DNA of 64,000 nt from Rhabdophis nuchalis (lineage: Eukaryota; Chordata; Lepidosauria; Squamata; Natricidae): assembly GCA_039707465.1 (NCBI GenBank), contig CM077648.1, forward strand, positions 76,322,119 through 76,386,118, in the 5' to 3' direction. Shown here piece after piece: positions 55,001 to 64,000 of this stretch; positions within the stretch are counted from its first letter, which is position 1; the number at the start of each line of letters is the position of its first letter. A program made the position numbers and the translations under genes. A model generated the notes under the pieces. That model did no database searches. It saw nothing but the letters and a program-made list of their open reading frames with translations, and was not told the DNA's origin.

Positions 55001-58000
55001 ATGTACTCTAGAGCGAATCTTTTGTCACTACGAGAGTCCCCGCTCTCGCAGGTTTGGCCCTCTGCTCTATCGAGGGCCCGTCTTGATGAGGGATTTATTA
55101 ATCCGGAGAGATGGGCGAAGCGCGGCCTTAGGGGTTTTTTAGTGCATAAATTATTGTCTTATTTAGGGGGTACCAGGGAGGGAGGTGGGCATAGACAGAT
55201 AGAGACGGAGGAACAAAAGGAAAGAAAGGGCCGGACCAGCAGCCGACGGAGGGAAGCGGAAGGATCTGGTAGGAGGGGGGAAACACGAGTCGTTCCGATG
55301 GAGGGCATACCCATCCAGAGGGTCGTGGGGAGGGGCAGGTCCGAGGGGAGACAAGTTCCAGCCTCCCGGTTGGGGGCACATAGCCATTGGTTACAAACGG
55401 TCAGGTGCCACAACCCCCGCAGGCTAGGTGGTCAGGGAGTACAGAGCCAGGGCCTGCGGCTGATGTTTTGCAATGCCAGGTCCATTGTCAACAAAGCCCC
55501 CCTCATCAGTGACCTGGTGTCAGAGGGGGAGCCGGACCTGGTTGGAATGGCGGAGACCTGGTTGGGCCACGAGGGAGGACTCCCCCTCGTTGAAATGTGC
55601 CCACCAGGCTACCGCGCTTTTCATCAGCCCCGGGCCCTAGGTAGGGGTGGTGGGGTAGCGGTCATTGTTAAGGAAGGTCTTGAGCCGAGAGAGACCACTG
55701 TGCCACAGACCACCGGTTGTGAGTCCCTCTGCGTGAAGTGGGGCCTAGGGAGGCAGTTGGGCTTGCTGGTTGTATACCTGGCTCCCCGCTATGTAGCAGC
55801 AGCCCTGCCCGAGCTCCTGGAGGTGATCGCTACGGTGGCAGTTGAGACCCCCAGACTTTTAGTCATGGGGGACTTTAACCTGCCATCGTTGGGCGAATCA
55901 TCCGAGGTAGCTCGGGAGTTCATGGCTTCCATGACGGCCATGGACCTGACCAAATTAATTCAAGGTCCCACCCACGAGGGTGGACATACACCGGACCTCA
56001 TCTTTGTCTCAGGCCAATGGAAGAGTGATCTGGGTATAGGGGATATAGTCATCACGCCCTTGTCATGGTCAGACCACTCACTTCTCCGGCTCGACTTTCC
56101 GACCGCTACTCCCCTCCGCGGGGAGGCGAAACCTGAGTCACCAATGTGGTTCCGCCCCAGGCGCCTGATGGACCCTGATGGGTTCCAGACAGCGCTTGGG
56201 CCACTTCCTGTACCCCTGACCCGCGCCCCGACGGAGGACCTCGTGGCCGCATGGAATACTGCGACCACGGGAGCCTTGGATCGGGTCGCGCCCTTGCGGC
56301 CTCTCTTGCGGCGGTGAGCCACCCTGGCTCCTTGGTTTACCGAGGAGCTGAGGGTGATGAAACGCCACAAGAGATGCCTAGAGAGAAGATGGAGGTCTAC
56401 CCGATCTGAATCTGACCGGACACAGGTAAGAGCCCATTTACGGACTTACATTGTGGCGCTGAGAGTGGCCAAACGTCATCATTGTGCCACTCTCATAGCA
56501 TCCGCAGACAACCGCCCTGCCGCCCTGTTTAGGGTGACTCGCTCCCTCCTTCAACAAAGGGTGCGGGAAGCCCCGCTACAGGGTAGAGCAGAGGAATTTG
56601 TGATTTTTCTGCAGGAGAAAATCGCTCAGATACAGAAGGAGTTAGCCCCCATTGATGGCCCAGTGGGATGCCATGAGACAGATCTTGTTTGGGAGGACTT
56701 TGACTCCGTTACTTCCGAGGATATGGACAGGTTACGTGGGCGACTGCGAGCCACCACATGTTTATTGGACCCGTGCCCCTCCTGGCTTGTACTGGCATCC
56801 TAGGAGGTGACACGAGGCTGGCTCCAAGAGGTTGTCAACGCATCCTTAAGTGAGGGTTCCTTGCCTGCTTCCCTAAAAGAGGCTATGGTGAGGCCCCTCC
56901 TTAAGAAGCCCTCTTTGGATCCAGCTTTATTAACCAACTATCGTCCAGTCTCCAACCTTCCCTTTTTGGTGAAGGTTGTTGAGAGTGTGGTGGCACAACA
57001 GTTTCCCCGTCACCTGGAGGAAGTTGATTATCTAGACCCGCGCCAGTCCGGCTTTCGGCCCGGACACAGCACCGAGACGGCATTGGTCGCGTTGGTCGAT
57101 GATCTCTGGAGGGCCAGAGATGGGGGTTGTTCCTCCATCCTGGTCCTATTAGACCTCTCGGCGGCTTTCGATACCATCGACCATGGTATCCTATTGCATC
57201 AGCTGGGGGGGTTGGGGGTGGGAGGCACCGTTTTACGGTGGTTCTCCTCCTACCTCTCTGGCCGATCGCAATTTGTGTTGGCAGGAGAGCAGAGGTCGAC
57301 CTCGAGACCCCTCACATGTGGGGTGCCTCAGGGGTCGGTCCTCTCGCCTCTCCTGTTCAACACATATATGAAGCCACTGGGTGAGATCATCCGTGGTTTT
57401 GGGTAGAGTACCATCTCTACGCTGATGATACTCAGCTGTATATATCTACCCCAAACCACCCCAACGATGCCGTAGCAGTGATGTGCCAGTGCCTGGAAGC
57501 CGTACGGATCTGGATGGGAAGTAACGGACTCAGAATCAACCCGACCATGACCGAGTGGCTGTGGTTTCCGGCTGCCCGATTTAACCAGCTGATTCCATCG
57601 CTGGCCATAGGGGACGAACATCTTGCCCCTGTGGATGGGGCGCGCAACTTGGGTGTCCTCCTGGATGCCCGGCTGTCCATGGAAAATCAAGTGACAGCCA
57701 TGGCCAGGAGGGCGTTTTACCAGGTTCGCCTGGTTCGCCAGTTGCGCCCCCTATTGGATCGGGATGCCCTTCGCACAGTCACTCATGCTCTCGTGACATC
57801 CCGACTATTGTAACTCTCTCTACATGGGGCTCCCCTTGAGGTGCACCCGGAGACTTCAGCTGGTCCAGAATGCAGCCGCGCGAGCAATTATGGGAACCTC
57901 AAGGTTTACCCACATAACACCGCTCTTGCGCGAGCTGCACTGGCTGCCTGTCGTCTTCCGGGTGCGCTTCAAGGTGTTAGTTATCATCTTTAAAGCGCTC

Positions 58001-58261
58001 CATGGCTCGGGACCTAGCTATCTGTGGGATCGGATCCTGCCTCATACATCCTCACGGCCGATTCGCTCCCACAGAGAGGGACTTCTCCGGGTGCCGACCA
58101 CTAGACTTTGTCAGCGGGCGACGCCCAGGGAAAGGGCTCTCTCTGTAGTGGGCCCAGCCCTCTGGAACGACCTTCCCCCCGACATTAGAATGACCACGGA
58201 CCTCCGCTCCTTCCGTCTAAAATTAAAAACGCATCTTTTCTGCTTGGCCGGCCTAGGGTAG
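55001..58261 (+). pseudogene. L2 ORF2 (endonuclease-reverse transcriptase), broken
   Basis: 55001-56317: about 150 Arg/Gly-rich residues, then the endonuclease (FCNARSIVNKAP, MAETWLGHEGG, GDFNLPS, SWSDHSLL). A TGA at 56315-56317 stops the frame. 56354-56803 continues in the same frame (linker) to a TAG at 56801-56803, where copy 1 has Trp. 56807-57406 holds RT motifs A and B (LDLSAAFDTIDHG, GVPQGSVLSPLLF). One G is missing near 57400, shifting the frame just before motif C (YADD, about 57412-57429). 57478-57813 and 57824-58261 hold the rest, separated by another frameshift near 57806. No start is certain; 55001 is only the first Met of the open stretch. Confidence 0.85.
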
Positions 58262-58476
58262 TCTCTCTTTCTATGGGTTTTTTTGTTAGTAAACTTAAGT
58301 TAATTGGGAATCTTAGTATTTTAATGGGGAATTTTTAGCACAGGAACAACGTTTAATCTGTTTTTAAATATATTTGTATATTTATTGTTTTTTATCCTCC
58401 CTGTGCACCGCTCCGAGTCCCTATGGGGAGAGGGAGCGGTCTATAAATTAAATTTTATTATTTATTATTATTATTA

Positions 58477-58556
58477 AGTAAATGGTTATAGCCATAAGTG
58501 GGAAGAGATAGGTACTAGGAAGGATGAGAAGAATAATAGTAATACAGTCTTAGTAA
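58477..58556 (-). mobile_element. Snake CR1/L3-type LINE, part 2
   Basis: ATAGCCATAAGTGGGAAGAG...AGGATGAGAAGAATAATAG continues the family of 52831-53012. Confidence 0.65.
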
Positions 58557-58609
58557 ACTAAGGCCCCGCCTCGAGTCCCCTCGGGGAGAGAGAGCGGGAT
58601 ATAAATAAA

Positions 58610-58665
<56 letters not shown>
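58557..58665 (+). mobile_element. L2 3' tail fragment with (TTA)n
   Basis: CCCCGCCTCGAGTCCCC, GAGAGCGGGATATAAATAAA and about 18 ATT triplets. Confidence 0.8.
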
Positions 58666-58668
<3 letters not shown>

Positions 58669-58910
58669 ATAATTTGACAGTATTGTGGGAATTAGTTGTT
58701 TAGCAGCGTGATGGCATAAGGGGAAAAACTGTCCTTGTCTCTAGTTGTTCTGGTGTGTAGTGCCGTATAGTGTTGTTTTGAGGGCAGAAGTTGAAACAAT
58801 ATATGCCCAGGATGTGAGAGGGTCTGTAGATATTTTCATAGCCCTCTTTTTGACTTGTGCAGTATACAGGTCCTCAATGGAAGGCAGGTTGGTAGCTAGA
58901 AAACATAGTC
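58666..58910 (-). mobile_element. Snake CR1/L3-type LINE, part 3
   Basis: AATAATTTGACAGTATTG...GGGGAAAAACTGTCCTTGTC...GTATACAGGTCCTCAATGG...GGCAGGTTGGTAGC is the expected continuation of part 2 in this family. Confidence 0.75.
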
Positions 58911-60949
58911 AGATTGACCAATCAGCATGCAGGACAGGACACGCATTTCCACACATGTAGTTGATATTTGGGAAGTGTGCACATTGGCCTTTCTACAACT
59001 TTCTGCAACCTAAACTTACCCATCAACCCCTTCACAGTGTAAATATGCATCAATGTCTACAAACAGTTGCAGACAAGTCTAAATGAAGCCTTAATTTCAA
59101 ACAGAATTATTTCTATCTCAACTCCCATAGAGCCTGATTATCTAATTCTCTTTCCAATTGTCTATCTATAATTTTTCTCTTATGTTCCAAAATGTCCAGT
59201 TTTACACAGACTCATCTATTTTTACCATTCTTTCATCTCAACTTTCATATTTACAAGTCTTTTTTTTTTTTCAAAAGCTGAAAATTTTAGTTTCACGTTA
59301 CTCAGTTTACTGCCAAGATGGTCAAACATTTTCTGAAGTAAATCAGATGTAATTATTCTCTCTGTAGGCTGTTCTAATGATTCCCTTCTCCCATCCACTC
59401 ATGAGATGTTCTGAGTTGTGGCTATTATAGTGTGATTCAAAAGTCTTTTAAAAATAACTATTCACTTTGTCCATTTTCAAACTTTCTTAAATCATCTCCA
59501 TGTTAAGCTTTTTACAAAAAAAATACATTAGTATTTTTTCTAAGTCCTTAAAACTTTCTTTAGTTTCCAATCAAGAAACACTTCATTTAGATGGCCCAAC
59601 CAGCAAAGTAACATGCAGAATCAAGAGTTTGTGACTATTATTTTATTTTATTAAATTTTATTTTATTTTATTTTTATTTTATCTATATCCTCAGAGGAGT
59701 GAATGACAGAGTCAGCTCAATTAAACAACTATCCTAGTGGCTTAGAAATGGGAATGGGATGCTTCCAAAGATTTAAAGAAAATGTAATGTGCTGGAAAAC
59801 ACATAAGGACATATTTTCAACACTAGTCCATATATAAGTCTTTTCATGCATTTATCTTCCAAATAAAGCATTGGTGGGGAAATCTATATTACAGTAATAT
59901 CCTGACCCCTCCAGCATTATGTATTATGACTTGTCTTCAATATTCATTTTCATAATATTGAAATGAAGATGTTCTGTAAGAACAGCAACAAAACAAATCT
60001 CTTGAGCTCTAAATAGGATCCTGAAATCTTTTGAAGTCTTGATGATGAAAAATGCTTTGTTGCTTATGAATGCCTATGAGCTTTCATTTGTTCAACAGTC
60101 CTATAAGAGAATCTCATCCTATTGTTGAATGTTGGAGCACTTAAAAACTTTTCGGTAAATTAGCTTAGTCAAAAATAAACCCCCTCTCTCTCTTTTAGTT
60201 TTGCTTATATCTCTAGCTCCTTACATTTATTTCTTCTTGTGCATTATATCTGACACATACTTTTGCTAACAATGAAAAGGAAAATTTGTTCTTTCATTTG
60301 ATTTGAGATGGTAAGCTGCCATGTTTTCACACTCAGTTTTCCAGGAAGCTGAAAAGTTTTGCTTGTACACCAACAGCAAATGCAGATATTGGAGAAATAA
60401 TCAGTCATTATGGATTATGTTCACAGATCAGGACCCTAAAGTAATATGCTTGCTGATTTGTGTTCTCCTGAGAAGAGAAACAAACACAGCATTTCATACT
60501 GGGTGACAGAGATCTAGCTGCAGGAGAAATGATCTATTTATATGACAAAGTAAAGAACTAAACTATACATTTGCAAAGTCAAACAACAACCTTGAAGAGA
60601 ACTACTATAAACAACTATACTAATAATACTAAATCGGTCATTTTAATATGAACAGGTTATAGTCTTTTGCAGCAATATATTAACCAAAAGGCTGCCACTG
60701 AGTAATTTAGATATTAAAAAATTAATAGTGCTTTAAATATAAGATTTTTTCAAGAGACCCTCACTGATTCTGTCAACTCTTTAATACATAGTCTACCATC
60801 AACATCTCCCAAGTTTGTAAAATGCCGTTGAGCACAGGGAGCACTCTTGAAATAATTATTTCTCAAGGAGAGTTGAGAATACACCATAATTACTCAATAG
60901 AATTTGGGAGTAACCCTGTAAATCTTCCTGTAAGCTAAAATGAACGATG
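58911..60949. other. AT-rich sequence, nothing recognised
   Basis: No gene. A (TTTTA)n patch lies at 59636-59681. It ends at the Gypsy 5' LTR. Confidence 0.55.
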
Positions 60950-61237
60950 TGTTGAGTCCTCAGCCCAGACAGCAAGTCTGGTAACCTTTGAGTCACCACA
61001 TTCCGGAACAGATCAGGCAGCTGTGTTAATTGACTGAGACGAGCTGTCTGGAATCTGTCTGGAAAGGAGTTACATGTTGCAATTGCTTGCTAGGAGTTTC
61101 CTGCCTGGTAACTCTATATAAGAGGTTGCCAGAGAAGAAACCTTGTCAGTTGAATTCTTGTGCTGTTGTAAGAGTGTGAATAAACGTTCCTGTTGTTTTG
61201 ACCATGCCTGAGTCGGAATCCTTTGTCTGATCTAACA
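60950..61237 (+). repeat. Gypsy element 2, 5' LTR (288 bp)
   Basis: Begins TGTTGAGTCC and ends GATCTAACA. Contains a TATATAAG box (about 61114-61121) and an AATAAA signal (about 61180-61185), giving a short R region. LTR limits were set by the TG...CA ends and the following CTGGCGACGA, shared with element 1. Confidence 0.85.
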
Positions 61238-61258
61238 CTGGCGACGAAGGTGGGATTC
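61238..61258 (+). other. Primer-binding region of Gypsy element 2
   Basis: CTGGCGACGAAGGTGGGATT directly after the LTR. The first ten bases are identical to the matching site of element 1. tRNA partner not identified. Confidence 0.6.
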
Positions 61259-61331
61259 AGGCCGTGGCCTTAGAACGCAACGGGTAACGAATACTTCAAC
61301 AACAGAGCGCAGCGCAACGCACAGCCTCACC

Positions 61332-64000
61332 ATGGCTACGGCGACAATGCCTCCGTTTGCACCGTTCGACCCGATGAAGGAACAATGGGCTTCCTTCTTA
61401 GCCCGGTTCGAGTGCTTCTTGATAGCCAGCGACTACGGCGAACTCGCGCCTGCCAGGAAGCTGAGCCTATTCCTCCAGTGCGGCGGCCCTGAATTGTTCG
61501 CTACCGCCCGAACCATAGCAGCACCCGCAGCGGTGCATGAAGTGCCGTGGGACGATCTCCTGGGCCGCCTGAGAGCACACTACGCACCGGCACCTTCCCG
61601 CATAGCGCATCGCTATGCATTCAGGCAATGTGTGCAACAGCCGCAACAGTCGGTAGCCGAGTTCCTGCAGAAATTGAGAGCGACCGCAATTCCCTGCGAG
61701 TTCCCTGCTGGCTTCCTGGAGGAATCCCTACTGGAGCAGTTTGTATGCGGCGTAAGAGACATCCGCCTAAAGCGCCGCTTGCTTTCAAAAACTGTCCTGA
61801 CTCTCGAGCAAGCGGTGGAAGAAGCACGCGCGACAGAATTGTCGGAGATCTCCACATCCGACATGGGCCGCGCGCGCCCTCCTCTTTTCCCCACTCCGCG
61901 AGCGTGTCTGGTAGACGAAATAGCGCCGCTGGATGAGCTGGAGGAGGAAGACCGTGGGGACTGCATGAGGGTGACCGGGCGCGTGCCGAATCGTGCATTC
62001 ACACCGCAGCAGAAGTCCGGGAACTGCCTAGGCTGCGGAGGGGCCCACCAGAGACCAGAGTGCCCATTCAAGGCATCGGTGTGCCGCAGATGTGGCAGGA
62101 AAGGACACCTAGCAGCTGTGTGCCGTGCTGCCGCTCCAGCGACAACGCCAGCTGCCGCCTCCAGAACCGTTCCACCAGGACAACGAGGGTCGCAGAAGCG
62201 TTCAGGACGCTACCAGCCACAGCCGACCGACTGCTTCGCGCTGGCGGAGATGCCCCCAGCTCTAAGCTACGACCAGGCAGAGAGTAGGAGACTGTCAACA
62301 GTGGTTTGCTTAGAGGGGGTGGGGGTAAAAATGGAAATAGATTCAGGGTCCTCTAGATCACTCATGTCCTGGGCGCATTTAGTTAAGCTTTGCCCCAAGC
62401 TCAGGAAGCGGGATCTCGGCCCCACGGCGACGATCCTGAAAGATTACCAGGGCTCACAAATTCCCATTCTAGGTCTGCACAGAGTGAGAGTAGACTACGG
62501 CCCCTTCCACGGATCCCTTCCCATCCTGGTAGTGGCCAAACCCCTAGCTGCCTTGATCGGATTGGACTGGTTTCCAGCCTTGGGACTGTCAGTCCAAGGA
62601 GTACACAGCGTGCCAGCCAGTTCTCCGGTAGACGAAGTAATCAGAGAGTTCAACGACGTCTTTGATGGCAGCTTAGGAACGTACAAAGGCACTCCAGTTT
62701 CCCTAAATTTGGACCCCCAGGTTGCTCCAGTCCGCTTGAAGGCCCGCAGGCTGCCGTTCGCGCTGAAGCCCAAGGTTGAAGCGGAATTGGATCGATTGGT
62801 GGCGCAGGGCGTGCTCGAACCCGTCGATCAGGCGAAATGGGAGACCCCCATTGTGGTCCCCATTAAGCCCGACGGGTCCGTGAGGATCTGCGCCGACTAT
62901 AAGTCGACGATCAACCTCGGGCTTCAGGCGAACCCATACCCGGTTCCGGTGGTGCAAGACCTACTCCACTCATTGGGACGAGGTCGAGTGTTCGCGAAAC
63001 TGGATATGGCGCAGGCCTACCAACAGCTCCCGGTGGATGACGAGGCTGCGGAAGCGCAGACCATCGTGACCCACCGTGGGGCTTTCCGCTGTCGCCGTCT
63101 CCAATTCGGCGTGTCCGTAGCCCCGGGGATCTTCCAGAGCCTCATGGAGCGACTGCTCCATGGGCTCCCTGGCGTTGTACCGTATTTTGATGACGTCCTG
63201 ATTGCTGCTTCCAGCATATCAGAACTCGCCAAAACGTTACGGAAGGTCCTCAGAGTTTTCAGGGGCGCGGGTTTAAAGTTGAAACGCAGCAAATGTACGT
63301 TTGCTGCGCCTAGGGTGGAATTCCTGGGTTTCATGATTGACGCCCAAGGAATTCACCCAACCCCCTCCAAGGTCGAGGCCATCCAAAAGGCCCCCACTCC
63401 TGCCTCCAAAACGGAGCTGCAGGCATTCCTCGGCCTTTTGAATTTCTACGCGCCGTTTATTCCCCATAAGGCATCGCTAGCCGAGCCGCTGCATCGGTTG
63501 CTCGACCGATCCACGGCCTGGCACTGGGGCAGCCGCGAAGCACACGCGTTCGCGGCTGTCAAAGCCATGCTCACGTCAGATGCGGTACTAGTCCAGTACC
63601 ATGACAGGCTTCCTCTGACGCTTGCATGCGATGCCTCCCCTTTTGGCCTGGGGGCTGTCCTTAGCCACGTCTTTCCAGACGGCTCGGAAGCCCCCATTGC
63701 TTTTTACTCCCGGACAATGTCTCAAACGGAGAGAAACTACAGCCAAATCGACAAGGAGGCTTTGGCTGTAGTGTCCGGGATTAAGAAGTTCCACAACTAT
63801 GGGCGGACCTTTTCTGTTGTCACGGACCATAAGCCGCTCCTTGGGCTATTGGCCGGTGACCGTCCGGCCCCCCCCATCCTGTCGCCCAGGATGACCCGCT
63901 GGACGGAATTCCTGGCAGCGTATGACTATACGCTGCTATACCGTCCTGGCAAGCAGATAGGGCATGCTGATGCCCTAAGCCGCTGCCCTCTCCCGGGGCC
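61332..64000 (+). CDS. Gypsy element 2 Gag-Pol, single uninterrupted frame, partial 3'
   Basis: From ATG at 61332 no stop occurs through the window end (889 complete codons). Order: capsid-type Gag (residues about 1-200, PFAPFDPMKEQWASF...); two zinc knuckles at about 232-264 (CLGCGGAHQRPEC, CX2CX3HX4C, and CRRCGRKGHLAAVC); aspartic protease with DSGSS at 337; reverse transcriptase with YFDD at about 618; RNase H with CDASPFGLGAV at about 767 and TDHKPLLGLL. The frame is still open in the tether region before integrase. Gag and Pol share one frame, with neither a stop nor a frameshift signal between them. Compared with element 1, two residues are missing just after KKFH in RNase H. The intact frame suggests recent insertion. 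Normally the products form particles and copy the RNA in the cytoplasm. Confidence 0.9.
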   Translation, partial: MATATMPPFAPFDPMKEQWASFLARFECFLIASDYGELAPARKLSLFLQCGGPELFATARTIAAPAAVHEVPWDDLLGRLRAHYAPAPSRIAHRYAFRQCVQQPQQSVAEFLQKLRATAIPCEFPAGFLEESLLEQFVCGVRDIRLKRRLLSKTVLTLEQAVEEARATELSEISTSDMGRARPPLFPTPRACLVDEIAPLDELEEEDRGDCMRVTGRVPNRAFTPQQKSGNCLGCGGAHQRPECPFKASVCRRCGRKGHLAAVCRAAAPATTPAAASRTVPPGQRGSQKRSGRYQPQPTDCFALAEMPPALSYDQAESRRLSTVVCLEGVGVKMEIDSGSSRSLMSWAHLVKLCPKLRKRDLGPTATILKDYQGSQIPILGLHRVRVDYGPFHGSLPILVVAKPLAALIGLDWFPALGLSVQGVHSVPASSPVDEVIREFNDVFDGSLGTYKGTPVSLNLDPQVAPVRLKARRLPFALKPKVEAELDRLVAQGVLEPVDQAKWETPIVVPIKPDGSVRICADYKSTINLGLQANPYPVPVVQDLLHSLGRGRVFAKLDMAQAYQQLPVDDEAAEAQTIVTHRGAFRCRRLQFGVSVAPGIFQSLMERLLHGLPGVVPYFDDVLIAASSISELAKTLRKVLRVFRGAGLKLKRSKCTFAAPRVEFLGFMIDAQGIHPTPSKVEAIQKAPTPASKTELQAFLGLLNFYAPFIPHKASLAEPLHRLLDRSTAWHWGSREAHAFAAVKAMLTSDAVLVQYHDRLPLTLACDASPFGLGAVLSHVFPDGSEAPIAFYSRTMSQTERNYSQIDKEALAVVSGIKKFHNYGRTFSVVTDHKPLLGLLAGDRPAPPILSPRMTRWTEFLAAYDYTLLYRPGKQIGHADALSRCPLPG

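Larger units (their letters stand above)
53838..58476 (+). mobile_element. Near full-length L2 LINE, copy 3
   Basis: About 4.6 kb. A GC-rich 5'UTR (53838 to about 55000) begins immediately after a CR1 tail. The ORF2-like frame follows (55001-58261), then a 3'UTR with the stem motif (GCACCGCTCCGAGTCCC...GGGAGCGG, about 58405-58440) and a (TTA)n tail. The coding part has two nonsense changes and two frameshifts. It is the longest copy here and supplies the 5' structure missing from copies 1 and 2. Confidence 0.87.
60950..64000 (+). mobile_element. Ty3/Gypsy LTR retrotransposon (element 2), 5' part, runs off window
   Basis: 5' LTR, primer-binding region, then one open gag-pol frame. Same lineage as element 1 by Gag and protease similarity, but with a different, shorter LTR. 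The integrase and 3' LTR lie beyond the window. The five bases before the LTR are CGATG, which should reappear after the 3' LTR. Confidence 0.9.

Noticed and set aside
61547..63830. Short frames on both strands at 61547-63830
   Set aside because: Shadows of the single gag-pol frame starting at 61332.

Overview
The window looks like squamate reptile DNA, most likely from a snake. The clues are a CR1/L3-type LINE end with an AGAAT pentanucleotide tail (52761-53012) that I recognise from advanced snakes, reptile-type CR1 and L2 LINEs, a squamate tRNA-derived SINE head, Penelope-like elements (PLEs) and Ty3/Gypsy LTR elements. I found no confident host gene, rRNA or tRNA. The sequence is an AT-rich, intron-like or intergenic background densely packed with retrotransposons. 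All family names come from reading translations and recalled repeat sequences; no database was searched.

Layout. 1-1.7 kb: an L1-derived element carrying only ORF1 (copy A, minus). 2.9-3.6 kb: two short hAT-type MITEs with target duplications. 5.1-8.1 kb: a 5'-truncated L2 LINE (minus) with a 919-codon open frame. 8.1-17.6 kb: AT-rich sequence with CR1, L1, SINE and PLE debris. 17.6-21.2 kb: a CR1 end abutting a second L2 copy. 21-28 kb: mostly unrecognised sequence with small LINE tails and microsatellites. 27.97-29.95 kb: complete ORF1-only element (copy B) with a 14-bp target duplication and an intact ORF1. 30.95-35.26 kb: a complete but dead Gypsy element with two 348-bp LTRs and a 5-bp duplication. 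35.60-37.68 kb: a third ORF1-only element (copy C, 15-bp duplication) inserted at the end of a PLE. 42.5-44.0 kb: 3' half of another PLE (RT plus GIY-YIG endonuclease). 44.5-45.1 kb: endonuclease part of another LINE. 47-49.6 kb: several L2 ends and a hAT MITE. 52.76-58.9 kb: a snake CR1/L3 end split by a CR1, a near full-length L2 (53.84-58.48 kb) and an L2 tail. 60.95-64 kb: the 5' LTR and an uninterrupted gag-pol frame of a second Gypsy element that runs off the window.

The most interesting signal is the ORF1-only family. Three copies share one architecture: a long GC-rich 5'UTR, an L1-type ORF1 (coiled coil, RRM, C-terminal domain), a roughly 260-bp 3'UTR, an AATAAA signal and an A-rich end, with no ORF2. 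Two copies keep a hairpin near the 5' end whose arms differ by three compensatory base-pair changes. This resembles mammalian HAL1 (half-L1) and implies mobilisation in trans by an L1 whose ORF2 remnants are also present (14.57-15.07 and 16.62-17.07 kb). The second notable item is the open Gypsy gag-pol frame at the right edge, which looks young.
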